This document shows, one piece after another, positions 55,101 to 62,620 of a stretch of DNA of 64,000 bases. Within the stretch, counting starts at the first letter, position 1. Each line of letters begins with the position of its first letter. Source of the stretch: Fulvitalea axinellae (GTDB lineage: Bacteria > Bacteroidota > Bacteroidia > Cytophagales > Cyclobacteriaceae); the NCBI RefSeq assembly GCF_036492835.1, contig NZ_AP025314.1, positions 1,984,001-2,048,000 of the forward strand. Reading direction: 5' to 3'. A program made the translations under genes and the position numbers. Under the pieces are notes generated by a model that worked only from the letters and a program-made list of their open reading frames with translations, was not told the origin of the DNA and ran no database searches.

Positions 55101-57431
55101 TCGGCTTTAATTGATTTTGAAGATAAAGAAAGCTACTCGTTGATGGTTAAGGTGAAAGATCGGGATAATTATAGCATCCCGGTTGAGGTAAAGGTTTCCG
55201 TCACTGACGTAAATGACGAATTGCCGGTAATAACTCCTAATACTTTTTTCATTGATGAAAACTCTCTAAACGGTTCGGAAGTGGCGCCGGCTGGGGATAT
55301 TATAGTTACTGATGAAGATGCAGGAGACACTCCAAAAGATTGGACAATTGTTCCGGCGTCTGACCCTGACGGTGTTTTTGCGATTAATGATGTCGACGGT
55401 CAAATTACGGTGGCGAAGACTGAAAAGCTTGACTATGATACCACACCTGAGTTCAAAATTCAGATAACGGTTAGCGACCAGGCGGGTAATATAAGCTTGC
55501 CTGCCGAGATCACAATCAAGCTTAACGACCTGAATGAACATACTCCTGTAATTACTGCGGGCCAAAGAATTCCGGTTCCTGAAGACGCTGTAAATGATCA
55601 GGTATTTGGAGTGGTAGTGGCTACCGACGATGATGGCGGTGCGGTATTATCGGGGTGGAAAATCGTTGGTGGTGAGGCGGATAACTTCTTTACCCTTACT
55701 GACGACGGTGAGTTGAAAGTGAAGAATTCGCCCGCTTTCGATCGTGAATCAACTAAGTTTGAATATACTCTGGAAGTTGTGGTCTCAGATGGAGATAATC
55801 TTTCCGATGCGGAAACCGTAATCGTGGAAATCACAGACGTGAACGATGTTCCGCCTGTGATCACCGAAACCACTCCTGACATAATTCCCGAAAATGCGGG
55901 AGCCAACACACCGGTGATGGCCCTTGAGGCTACTGACGGCGACGTTACTCCTACTGCCTCTTTCTCTTGGATCATCTCGGGAAGTTCGGTTCCCGGAGCC
56001 TTTGACATTGACGAATCGGGTAGCGAGCCGGAACTGGTGGTCAAGGACAGTAACCTGCTTGACAGGGAAGCTACCGAAACCGTAACGGTATCGCTTATTG
56101 CCAATGATGGGATTCACGCTTCCGCCGAGAAAACTTTTACAATAACCCTAAGAGACGTAAACGATGAGAAACCTGTGGTAACCGCAGGCCAAATCTTCGG
56201 GATATTTGAAGGGGCGCTTAAGGATGAGGAAGTTAAGGCTGAAGACGGGATAACGGACCAATTGCTTATGGCTACGGACCCTGATGTTACGGATGCGTCC
56301 GCTGACTATTCTTGGACTATAGACACTACAAATCCGGGAGACGGTGACGCTTTGTTCGCTGTTGATGATACTGGAAAGATTACGGTAAAAGAAGGCGCTG
56401 ATCTTGATTTCGAAACGCCTCCGAACAGTTATACACTTAATGTATTGGTGTATGACGGTGTAAACTTCAGCGCTCCGCAACCGATCACTATAAAAGTATT
56501 GGACGGTAACGAAACGCCTAGCTTTACTGCGGGAGGAGACAAAGCTTGGAATGAGGATGATGGTTTGAATTCCGGAGACGGCATGCTTGAAGTACAGTGG
56601 GCAACCGATATCTCTGACGGTGATTCAGGGACACAAGGGTTGACGTTTGTAGTTGACGCTGTGAACAAGGAGCTTTTTGACGTTCAGCCTGCGATTACCG
56701 CCGACGGCTTGTTGAGGTTCAAACTTAAGCCAAACGCTTTCGGAAAAACTGATGTGAGCGTTTATCTGAAAGATGACGGTGATCCGATTAGACAAACCGA
56801 TCCCGTGACATTTGAGATTACGATTATCTCGCAAAACGATCCGCCGACTATAACCCCGATAGACGACATAACTATTTTGGCCGGTGAAGATCTTCCTTTG
56901 ATTGACTTTACGATTGACGATACCGATCATGATCTTGACGACCTGACGATTACGGTTTCGCATGATGAACCGGGTAAAGTCCTTAGGCTGGATGATCAGG
57001 GCCGAGGAGGTATCATTCTTACGCAATCTGGCAACGACAGGACGATCGAATTTGACAGGAGAAAAGGATTTTTGGGGTCGTTTACGGTAACTATTACAGT
57101 GTCCGACGGAGTCGAGACAGTGGTGGAAACGTTTAAGGTGACCGTTAATTTCCAAGCGTTGTCGCTGGATATTCCGACGATGTTTACCCCGAACAACGAC
57201 GGACTTAACGAGACTTGGAATATCGTAAACCTGGAGCTTTACGAAGGGAACAAGGTGAGTGTTTATACGCTGGAAGGCCATATGGTATTCGAACGTGAGA
57301 ATTACGGCCAAGACTTTGAGTGGGACGGCACCGATAAGAACGGAAACGAGGTCAAAGACGGTATGTATATGTATGTGATCAAACTTTCCGACGGCCAAAG
57401 CTTTGACGGAATTTTACTTCTGGATAGATAA
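49104..57431 (+). CDS. Giant T9SS adhesin: beta-helix, cadherin-like repeats, type B sorting domain
   Basis: 2775 residues. The signal peptide (FLLLLLFGPLRAYAQ) is followed by a pectate-lyase-like right-handed beta-helix (about residues 25-660; repeated N/S-x-F-x-x-N and GGGG-type turns). Next come about 15 cadherin-like repeats of roughly 100 residues, each closing with a D-V-N-D/E-x-x-P Ca2+ motif and reopening with ITAGQ-F-V-E-type strands. Two Ig-like segments follow, then a type B sorting domain (IPTMFTPNNDGLNETWNI, VSVYTLEGHMVFER, EWDGTDKNGNEVKDGMY). It is exported by the T9SS and held at the surface, probably as a Ca2+-stiffened adhesin like SprB. It is first in an operon with sprF (11 bases) and ompA. 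An upstream GTG (49026) would add 26 residues ahead of the signal peptide. Confidence 0.9.
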   Translation: MAVRQRILKGFGASFLLLLLFGPLRAYAQTPIHVDINATGAGDGTSWTNAFNNLGNVIRDAPAGSEIWVKVNPGTPFDPKDEGYPNGYFIDKELKIYGGFQGGENLVNQRNANDRSIIEGVEVNNHRAFRITLEASEAVVIENFEIKSFEGDFISPLFEPAKGVGFYVDLTDGELTIKQCDIRSNIGYSGIGGYFDLSGDSRLTISNCEFSGNDVVPGLSTGNIEGGGLAIKSRGTSSVRLSSNKFFNNTVWEGTQAVAVESAGGGVFLDVEGTVGGTTISNNRFYHNVAENGGGIKLKGGAPTIATIQFSGNIFEVPSGTPLGTANNEAKSDGGAADVEISGNASLYAIANKFVSNLSNGKGGACKIVFKDSGSGTALFQNNTFTDNTSGGDGGGLNLQFRNEDANISTQNNVSVSFLSNTFEGCESLNGNGGGAFLSLSDDFGLGVSLDGDEFNNNTAQLDGGGVYVKSEKDIDLSTDNDFVFKKLIFEGNTATATASNGGGGLFFGNTGDECTVLFMNSLLTGNTSKDGGGVFFDLAQGDEILKVLNSTIVENTGTSGASEFEINATSSELDIVNSIIYNTTSPVAYNLTGTGIVDFFSCAGNVGTLGVPTFVSSGDFHLSPNSVGINDGDASLSSELGSQDLEGDERVVGGTVDVGALETNIIDEVTMVSDNALKDMYAGPAHTVTITIKMNLGGATLDPGVVATINGASATVDTSNPAQLSVSRHMGHANDNDGVVAFEVENIKVGGKDFGDITEVTEGSAVIYDETPPTVQPGQILTILENSNVNENVGTVVANDNAGSGIFSYAKTLSSPNDFKFPSFLSGTLAVQEDTRLDRENFETLTLEVKVTDYVGNQSDPAEEVTVKIQDVNEYSPNFNLTEGTSVSVIENRVLGTKLFSIQDIGQGDDDPTPFSTVYEWSIENVEFEFESAVTPVTGTLPIGFDSNTSPTKVEITDVDFFNAEKVEHLRFDIVLKDNLTPVIAGLVTEKRIPVSVGVQDFNEYPATIDPVPVTLKEYNAAISVPADNNDNGSIIVDLRMNVKEEDRTNTPGNWSIEKIVGEWEGVAYPATANMDAFEISNLGEVKVLDESLLDMEHPTTPVDKFVIHVKATDLESNPAERGGVHDISAIVTVTLIDVPEHDPDITSAVPVTGLLETDGRLAPPTGDLVVANLEAEDPDASEEIDNWTILSGNIVVGATEIFEIEYTEGVAQIVVKGANRGLLDLEVLGSLAAVTLEVKAHAGGEWSASEFVHLTFDDVNDNPTSWLVITDTDWSVQETNGVVVIPNPFPSTDVEDDDVGKDLRWRINPVNPLFTINPISGDITVDSDNLDYESATKSYDLPVEVSDRGDWETPALTRKLTVNVTDKNEAKPIIASKTFTVNEKDESWTETLTATDSDTETSFANWTIVSATPNVHPFKITTDGGNGKLEIIPALKDMLDQEGATPHSEYKLRIQVQDTGTPVQTSEVVEIVIKIEDEDEFKPNVNSDTETVNEEPSVGDVIYASTFADGDKTKIARNWKIENTDSEILSTFEIDPNNGEIKIKAETSLLDRDDEDYANITLQVSATDSDGVRGNIGNIEIIFSDINDETPEIEDVTFTIPEYVEAGGGNYPNNVNVHDLDVDDVTKRIIAKDKDATPVTNFTDWTIVPNDAFNIVADGPSQAILTVKDRKLLDAESKTEFVLTVTAKEDVPGGESFSGTVKVVLNNENELPPVVVDQLYTINENQGSFTQLVDGHGGDVGEDRDDLSNWAISGGDDEALAKQIFNLDVNTGELTFKPGFEALIDQDTPGAQNEIKFGVTANDGTFPTDNPGIVTINITAVDDNDPYITAGQTFSVFEDKGEDFKVGDIDGGDKDLPGEALTWSITSGNILNAFKVNDNGELFVAGDGLLDAETKKQYILDIEISDGTDPKTVKSITVDITDVNEADPKVKPNQSFTVSETDGDLSILGLVVWEDDDLPSGAERATEWVIETPADSPFEIISINGDTQGQLRVKTGGSALIDFEDKESYSLMVKVKDRDNYSIPVEVKVSVTDVNDELPVITPNTFFIDENSLNGSEVAPAGDIIVTDEDAGDTPKDWTIVPASDPDGVFAINDVDGQITVAKTEKLDYDTTPEFKIQITVSDQAGNISLPAEITIKLNDLNEHTPVITAGQRIPVPEDAVNDQVFGVVVATDDDGGAVLSGWKIVGGEADNFFTLTDDGELKVKNSPAFDRESTKFEYTLEVVVSDGDNLSDAETVIVEITDVNDVPPVITETTPDIIPENAGANTPVMALEATDGDVTPTASFSWIISGSSVPGAFDIDESGSEPELVVKDSNLLDREATETVTVSLIANDGIHASAEKTFTITLRDVNDEKPVVTAGQIFGIFEGALKDEEVKAEDGITDQLLMATDPDVTDASADYSWTIDTTNPGDGDALFAVDDTGKITVKEGADLDFETPPNSYTLNVLVYDGVNFSAPQPITIKVLDGNETPSFTAGGDKAWNEDDGLNSGDGMLEVQWATDISDGDSGTQGLTFVVDAVNKELFDVQPAITADGLLRFKLKPNAFGKTDVSVYLKDDGDPIRQTDPVTFEITIISQNDPPTITPIDDITILAGEDLPLIDFTIDDTDHDLDDLTITVSHDEPGKVLRLDDQGRGGIILTQSGNDRTIEFDRRKGFLGSFTVTITVSDGVETVVETFKVTVNFQALSLDIPTMFTPNNDGLNETWNIVNLELYEGNKVSVYTLEGHMVFERENYGQDFEWDGTDKNGNEVKDGMYMYVIKLSDGQSFDGILLLDR
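51430..56900 (+). repeat. Tandem cadherin-like protein repeats in the giant adhesin
   Basis: About 15 divergent copies of roughly 300 bp, each ending in a DVNE/DVND-type calcium motif followed by a proline; the interval ends are approximate. Shared phrases such as ITAGQ recur near 54590, 55550 and 56180, but I see no long identical DNA blocks, so the copies are old or under diversifying selection. Confidence 0.7.
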
Positions 57432-57442
57432 TTTGTGTACGG

Positions 57443-58501
57443 ATGAAAAATCCTAAGGAAGGAAAAATGAGAAAATCAGTGTTTCGAATATTTTGGCTGA
57501 CCGGTTTCTTCGGTTTGGCGATTAATTTTGCTCACGGGCAGGTTCCCGTTCCTTTTAGCCAGTATTATCAAAATCCGCAGATTCTCAATCCGGCTTTTGC
57601 GGGCATTGAGGACTACTGGTCCGTAAACCTTGGCTATCGGCACACTCCGGTAAAAGGGCTGGCAGCAAAAACATATACGGCGGGCTTTAACGGCGTTTTT
57701 CCTTTGCCCGCCACCAGAGGGAACGATCCATTGCTGAACACAATCAAAGGCAGTGATAACGATGCGGTTGTAAATCGCCAAAGAGATATGGTTTATCGTG
57801 GTTTGCGTACTCGTCACGGAATAGGTGGCGTATTGTATAATCAGGAGGTGGACAGTTACAGTAATATTTTAGGCGAAGCCTCATACGCTATCCACGTTCC
57901 GTTAAGCTTTACCTCGATGTTGTCGCTTGGTTTGGGTTCGTTTTTCTTCAATAGTAAACTCGGTATAGATGATTGGGTGGTTCGCGATACTGAGGATGAG
58001 CTTTACAGGAGGTTAAAGGATGAAGGTGGCAAAATCAACGACATATATATTCAAGGTGGCGTTGTCTGGCATGCGCAGAAGTTTTATGTTGGTTACTCGT
58101 TTAGCCAAATGATCCAGTCCACTTCGTACAGTTTCAATGATGATGACCTTAGCCAAACAGGCAAACATTTGCTGACGGCCGGTTACAAGCACCGTTTTTC
58201 TCAAGATTGGATGTGGCTTTCGTCCGTATTTACTCATTATTCAAAAGAGAAAGACGTTACTTTCGCTGGCGCTACTCAATTGGATTATAAAGAGATGTTT
58301 AGAGTTGGCGCTCTTTACAGTCAAGATGAATTTGTAACGGGAATGCTTGGCTTTTCCGCAAAGAATAGGTTGCGTGTCGATTATTCGTATTCGCACCCTG
58401 TCGGAGGTAATTACTCGTTGGGAAGCAACAAAGGGAGTCACGAACTTTCCCTTTCCTTCTTCTTTTATAAGAAATCAGGTGTCGAACGATATTTTTGGTA
58501 A
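57443..58501 (+). CDS. PorP/SprF-family T9SS outer-membrane protein
   Basis: 352 residues. A signal peptide (cleavage after AHGQ) is followed by VPVPFSQYYQNPQILNPAFAG, the SprF/PorP N-terminal signature, then a barrel of amphipathic beta strands. It lies 11 bases after the giant adhesin gene and 3 bases before ompA, the same arrangement as sprB-sprF, so it is the likely dedicated partner for export or attachment of the adhesin. An alternative start at ATG 57467 (MRKSVFRIFW) gives a shorter, more typical signal peptide. It differs clearly from the module 1 copy, so they are not recent duplicates. Confidence 0.9.
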   Translation: MKNPKEGKMRKSVFRIFWLTGFFGLAINFAHGQVPVPFSQYYQNPQILNPAFAGIEDYWSVNLGYRHTPVKGLAAKTYTAGFNGVFPLPATRGNDPLLNTIKGSDNDAVVNRQRDMVYRGLRTRHGIGGVLYNQEVDSYSNILGEASYAIHVPLSFTSMLSLGLGSFFFNSKLGIDDWVVRDTEDELYRRLKDEGGKINDIYIQGGVVWHAQKFYVGYSFSQMIQSTSYSFNDDDLSQTGKHLLTAGYKHRFSQDWMWLSSVFTHYSKEKDVTFAGATQLDYKEMFRVGALYSQDEFVTGMLGFSAKNRLRVDYSYSHPVGGNYSLGSNKGSHELSLSFFFYKKSGVERYFW

Positions 58502-58504
58502 AAC

Positions 58505-59932
58505 ATGAAAGTAAGTACAGTAATGACCAAAAAGATAACCGTTTTGCTGGGGCTTATGCTCTCTGCGTTCTTTGTGAATGGGCAAGACCAGGAAGAAAAA
58601 ATACTGGTGGCCGAGAAGATGATAGACGGTGTCAACTCCGCATGTGAGGAATTGCGTCCGATCCTGAGCGAAGATGGAACGACAATCTATTTTGTCCGAA
58701 ACCTATGTGAGAACAGGGGTGGTTTTGGACAAAGTATTTGGATGTCCAAAAAATTGTCGAATGGCGAATGGAGTAGAGCAGTGTTGCCGGAGGTGATTAA
58801 CACTAGGGCCAATAACGCTCCTGTTGGAATTAATTCGGAAACAGGTGCCCTCTACTTAATAGATGTTTACCCAAAAAGTAAACTAGGGTCAGGCAAAGGA
58901 ATAACCGAAGCCAAGATGTCGGAAGAAGGGAAATGGGAAATCGGCGAGCGGGTTTTTTCTATAAAGCAGGACCTGAAAAGAAAGAAGATCTCAGGGTATG
59001 TCGATTATTTCGTAAGTGGTGACGGAAATGTGATGTTCTTGTCCATGAGCCCAAAGAAAGGCGAAGGGTCTGATTTGTTTATCACCCGGAGGGGAGAGGA
59101 CGGAAAATGGTTGCCTTTGACATCTTTGGGGGAAAAAGTTAATACGGCGGGCAGTGAGTTCTCGCCATTCCTATCTAGAGACGGAAACACGCTCTTTTTC
59201 GCTACGGACGGGCGTGAAGGCCTTGGTGGCGTTGATTTGTATAAGACAGTCCGTCTAAGTGAAAACTGGGACGAGTGGTCAGAGCCCGAAAATCTTGGCG
59301 AACCGTATAATTCAAGCGGATTCGACGCCTATTATTTCGAAAATCCGCACGGACAGCTTTTTTCGAGTAATAGGGGGGCGAAACTTGCCGATATTTATGT
59401 GATTGAAAAGAAAGTGGCTCCGAAAGAGGATGAGTTGTTAGCCGATAAGAAATCGGAAAACGAAGAGCAAGAAGGCTTGGCTTTGGAAGACGACAATAAA
59501 GGTTCCGAGAAAGATAAAAAAGAAGACATCGAAATTAAGAAAGACGGAATCCGAATCTTTGGCGGTAACAAATTGGCTAACAGTGATGTGCCGGAACCAA
59601 TTATGGTGTACTTCGGGTTCAATCACGCTTATCTGACACCTGAGGATATGAGTAAGTTGAAGAAAAAGCTTGAGAGTATAGAATCTCCGGAAAAATACAC
59701 CGTGGCGATTACAGGCCATGCGGATTATTTAGGAACGGAGGAGTATAACCAAAGACTTTCGGAGAAAAGAGCGAAGACAATAAGCAAGCTGGCTTATGCG
59801 CTGAATTACAATATCGGGTCGGTAGTTGGGAAAGGCGAGGCCGAGCCCGCTATCAAAGGCACGGACGAGGCGGCAAGAAAGATGTGTCGTCGGGTTGAGA
59901 TATTTTTTGAGAAAGGAAAGTCGCCTCAGTAA
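58505..59932 (+). CDS. PD40-OmpA protein of the adhesin operon
   Basis: 475 residues. A signal peptide (cleavage after FVNGQ) precedes four PD40/WD40-like blades (TTIYFVRNLCENRGGFGQ, VMFLSMSPKKGEGSDLF, TLFFATDGREGLGGVDLY, LFSSNRGAKLADIYV; residues about 40-300). A highly charged Lys/Glu/Asp linker (about 303-350) leads to a C-terminal OmpA domain (MVYFGFNHAYLTPEDM, TGHADYLGTEEYNQRLSEKRA, GKGEAEPAIKGTDEAARK, CRRVEIFF) that should bind peptidoglycan. It is shorter than the module 1 protein and lacks its TPR part. It ends the operon; a terminator follows. Confidence 0.9.
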   Translation: MKVSTVMTKKITVLLGLMLSAFFVNGQDQEEKILVAEKMIDGVNSACEELRPILSEDGTTIYFVRNLCENRGGFGQSIWMSKKLSNGEWSRAVLPEVINTRANNAPVGINSETGALYLIDVYPKSKLGSGKGITEAKMSEEGKWEIGERVFSIKQDLKRKKISGYVDYFVSGDGNVMFLSMSPKKGEGSDLFITRRGEDGKWLPLTSLGEKVNTAGSEFSPFLSRDGNTLFFATDGREGLGGVDLYKTVRLSENWDEWSEPENLGEPYNSSGFDAYYFENPHGQLFSSNRGAKLADIYVIEKKVAPKEDELLADKKSENEEQEGLALEDDNKGSEKDKKEDIEIKKDGIRIFGGNKLANSDVPEPIMVYFGFNHAYLTPEDMSKLKKKLESIESPEKYTVAITGHADYLGTEEYNQRLSEKRAKTISKLAYALNYNIGSVVGKGEAEPAIKGTDEAARKMCRRVEIFFEKGKSPQ

Positions 59933-60346
59933 ATTGAAAATGATTTTAGAGATTAAGCGAACCTCGGGCATTCTGTCCGGGGTTTGTTTTTTTTATAGGG
60001 TTGGTTACGCCTAGCCCGAGAGCATTTTCCTTTCATTGTTTTTGCGGGTGATTTAGGATCTGTAGGAGTTTTGTCATGCGGGAACTATTCTTTGTTATTT
60101 AAATTTTGAGTTGAAAAAGTCTTATTTGCTTTAGGTTGAAAGAGTTAAGGATAAAGCGTTTTTTGCGAAAGTGAGGTCGTTGATATTTTCGTACAAATTT
60201 CGAGTCTGTGATATCTTATCCGTATTTATAGCTTTGGCTTTCGAAATAGTGGCCGGAATTCTTGTTAAAACGTCATTTTAGTTGAAAATTGGTGAGTTGA
60301 GGAATACGAAAATAAAAACGAGTTTATAAAATTAAATTTGCGACAA
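59933..60346. other. 414-bp intergenic region before the POT transporter
   Basis: No gene seen. It contains the operon terminator at its start and then A+T-rich DNA with the expected promoter of the transporter gene. TAAATTTG at 60333-60340 matches TAnnTTTG, but it is only seven bases from the ATG and has no -33 partner, so I do not call it. Confidence 0.4.
59960..59994 (+). terminator. Intrinsic terminator after the adhesin operon
   Basis: Eight-bp stem AACCTCGG / CCGGGGTT (one G-T) with a 9-nt loop and a T-rich tail. Confidence 0.82.
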
Positions 60347-61819
60347 ATGTCAGATCAAACTTTTAAGTTGCCTGAGGCGGCTCGGGGTAAAACCGTGTTT
60401 GGCCACCCAGTGGGGCTTTTTGTGCTGTTCTTTACCGAGATGTGGGAACGCTTCAGTTTTTACGGGATGCGTGCCATTCTGATTCTATTTTTGGTTGATA
60501 CGGTTTCGGACACTGGAATAGGAGGCGGACTTGGTATCGATAAGTCTACAGCTCAAATCATCTACGGTACTTACGGATTTATCGTTTATCTGATGTCGAT
60601 TCCAGGAGGTATCTTGGCCGATAAATATTTGGGGCAGAAAAAATCTGTTTTGCTTGGCGGTGTTTTGCTCGTGATTGGACCTGCGTTGTTGACTGCACAA
60701 GGACTCTTTGGCGGTACGATGAAAGAGATTCTGTTTTTCCTTGGGCTGTTTGTGGTAACGTTAGGTGTTGGAGCTCTTAAGCCTAATATCTCCACAATGG
60801 TTGGCGGTCTTTACCATCCGAAAGATGGTAAACGTGATATGGCCTTTACCATTTTTTATATCGGTATTAACGTAGGTGCGTTTTTGGCCGGTATTGTGGT
60901 TGCCTCTGTGGCCAAAAAGCACGGTTGGCATTTCGGTTTCGGCATTGCCGGAGTGGGCATGTTCCTAGGGTTGATCGTTTATCTCTTGGGGCAGAAATAC
61001 CTTAAAGGTGTAGGGGAATTTGAAGCTAAAGCGAAGTCAACTACCAAGACTGCTGTACAAGATGCGCCACTTACGGCTGTGGAGAAGGATAGAATGAAAG
61101 TTCTTTTGATTTCGTTCCTTATCGTTGTTGTTTTCTGGGGTGCCTTTGAACAGGCGGGTGGCTTGTTGAACCTGTATGCTGATGAGAAGGTTGACCGTAT
61201 GGTTGACGCGTCTTCAATTATTGGTAAGCTATTGATTTTCTTTAATGGAGATGCCGTAGTCCCTGCGGGTTGGTTCCAGTCTGTGAACGCTTTCTATATC
61301 ATGATTTTCGGTACCATCGTGGCCGGTTTTTGGGCTAAGTGGGCCAAGTGGGGAAAAGAGAACTCTTCGCTTTTCAAAATGGGTATTGGTACCATTATCA
61401 TGGGCTTTGGCTTTATGTTTATGGTTTGGGCTGCGCAACAATACGCATCTGTTGGATATTCGTCAATGTCATGGTTGTTCGGCGCTTATTTCTTCCATAC
61501 TATAGGTGAGCTTTGTCTCTCTCCAGTGGCTTTGTCTTTTATTACAAGGCTTTCTCCCGCTAAATACGGCTCGCGTATGATGGGTATCTATTTCGCTGTT
61601 ACCGGTTTAGGTAATATGGTGGCCGGAGTAATGGGTTCTTTCTCAGAGAAGTTGGGAGAGGAGCAGCTCTTCCTCTTTATTACTGCGTTTGCGGTAGTGG
61701 CTGGTTTGCTTGTTCTTCTTTTCCTTAAAAAGCTCAAAAAACTTACTCATGGCGCTGAAGACAATAATCCGCCATCGGCAACGGAGCAATTGGAAGATGA
61801 GCTGGATATTCAGCAATAA
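60347..61819 (+). CDS. POT/PTR-family proton-coupled peptide transporter
   Basis: 490-residue major-facilitator protein with about 12-14 hydrophobic spans. LFFTEMWERFSFYGMRAILILF is the POT signature with the ExxER proton-coupling motif. ADKYLGQKKSVLLGG and LKPNISTMVGGLY correspond to the conserved loops of the first half, and FWGAFEQAGG plus LSPVALSFITRLSPAKYGSRMMG to the second half. It imports di- and tripeptides with protons through the inner membrane. The ATG at 60347 is chosen over an in-frame TTG nine bases upstream. Flanked by its own terminator; fits a peptide-consuming lifestyle. Confidence 0.94.
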   Translation: MSDQTFKLPEAARGKTVFGHPVGLFVLFFTEMWERFSFYGMRAILILFLVDTVSDTGIGGGLGIDKSTAQIIYGTYGFIVYLMSIPGGILADKYLGQKKSVLLGGVLLVIGPALLTAQGLFGGTMKEILFFLGLFVVTLGVGALKPNISTMVGGLYHPKDGKRDMAFTIFYIGINVGAFLAGIVVASVAKKHGWHFGFGIAGVGMFLGLIVYLLGQKYLKGVGEFEAKAKSTTKTAVQDAPLTAVEKDRMKVLLISFLIVVVFWGAFEQAGGLLNLYADEKVDRMVDASSIIGKLLIFFNGDAVVPAGWFQSVNAFYIMIFGTIVAGFWAKWAKWGKENSSLFKMGIGTIIMGFGFMFMVWAAQQYASVGYSSMSWLFGAYFFHTIGELCLSPVALSFITRLSPAKYGSRMMGIYFAVTGLGNMVAGVMGSFSEKLGEEQLFLFITAFAVVAGLLVLLFLKKLKKLTHGAEDNNPPSATEQLEDELDIQQ

Positions 61820-61845
61820 ATTATTTTAAAAATATAACAAGAAAA

Positions 61846-61872
61846 GGGTGTCGGGTACCGGCGCCCTTTTTT
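61846..61872 (+). terminator. Intrinsic terminator after the POT gene
   Basis: Nine-bp stem GGGTGTCGG / CCGGCGCCC (two G-T) with a 3-nt loop, followed by T. Confidence 0.82.
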
Positions 61873-61990
61873 GTGTTTTGAAATCTGTGAATTATCCTGT
61901 TGTTAAGGTGGTTTTTGGTGTGTTTTGAAGTGTTAATCTGTATTTCCGGAAGAGAAAAAGTGTATTTTTAAGTGAATATTTGGAGTTCTA

Positions 61991-62021
61991 TTGTGAATTT
62001 AGCTATTGATTCGTTACTTTG
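61991..62021 (+). promoter_or_regulatory. Candidate promoter for the SiaB/SiaC genes
   Basis: TTG (61991-61993), 20 nt, TTACTTTG (62014-62021), a near match to TAnnTTTG with ideal spacing. The transcript would start about 62026, roughly 45 bases before the ATG. Confidence 0.5.
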
Positions 62022-62071
62022 CGATCAAGAACACGGATAAGATAAACAACACTACTGACAAGTTGCGCTGA

Positions 62072-62620
62072 ATGGAGATCGTTGAGAGCGATATAGAAAC
62101 AGGGGAAAATGTGGTTTTTTCTTACGAGGGAGATCTCTCAGTAGACGGCCTTGACCATGCGGTAAAGGACTTTGAGGGGGAGCTTATGCGTCTTGATGAG
62201 AGCAAGCCTGTCCGGAAGCGGATTTTTTCTGTAGCGTTGGAGGTATTGCAAAACGTTTTTCATCACGGTGATCCCTTTGGCCGGAATTGTGCTCTCGAAG
62301 GAAGTCTTGTTTATTTTAAGGTAAGACGAGATGCGGGTCATTATTATCTGCTTGCTTCAAATCTATTAGCCGAGACAAAAGTTGAGTATCTCAGAAATAA
62401 GATCGATATTGTCAATGGTCTGAACAGGTCTCAACTGGAGAATGTGTACCGGTTAAGGCTCGGATTAGGAGGGATGAGAAGAAAAAAGGGCGCCGGTTTG
62501 GGGCTTCTTTTTATTAGGAGGAGATCTGAGCAGAAAATCGAATACTTCTTCAATAAGGTGGCGCCAGGTTGTGTGGCGTTTCAGATGCAAGTTAGGATAG
62601 AAAGAGAAGCCAATGAATGA
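62072..62620 (+). CDS. siaB: SiaB-family protein kinase
   Basis: 182 residues of the GHKL ATPase fold used by SiaB kinases (DUF6272). The N-box is EVLQNVFHHG (residues 57-66; E57 and N61 are the expected catalytic base and Mg2+ ligand) and the glycine box KKGAGLGL (138-145) binds ATP. No histidine-phosphotransfer domain or sensor is attached. In Pseudomonas aeruginosa SiaB phosphorylates SiaC on a threonine and so switches off a diguanylate cyclase complex. The SiaC gene starts inside the last 8 bases of this one, so the pair is coupled. The phosphatase SiaA and cyclase SiaD are not in the window. Confidence 0.85.
   Translation: MEIVESDIETGENVVFSYEGDLSVDGLDHAVKDFEGELMRLDESKPVRKRIFSVALEVLQNVFHHGDPFGRNCALEGSLVYFKVRRDAGHYYLLASNLLAETKVEYLRNKIDIVNGLNRSQLENVYRLRLGLGGMRRKKGAGLGLLFIRRRSEQKIEYFFNKVAPGCVAFQMQVRIEREANE

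Noticed and set aside
60333..60340. TAAATTTG as the promoter of the POT gene
   Set aside because: It matches TAnnTTTG but ends only six bases before the ATG and lacks a -33 box at 17-23 nt, so it is most likely chance in A+T-rich DNA.
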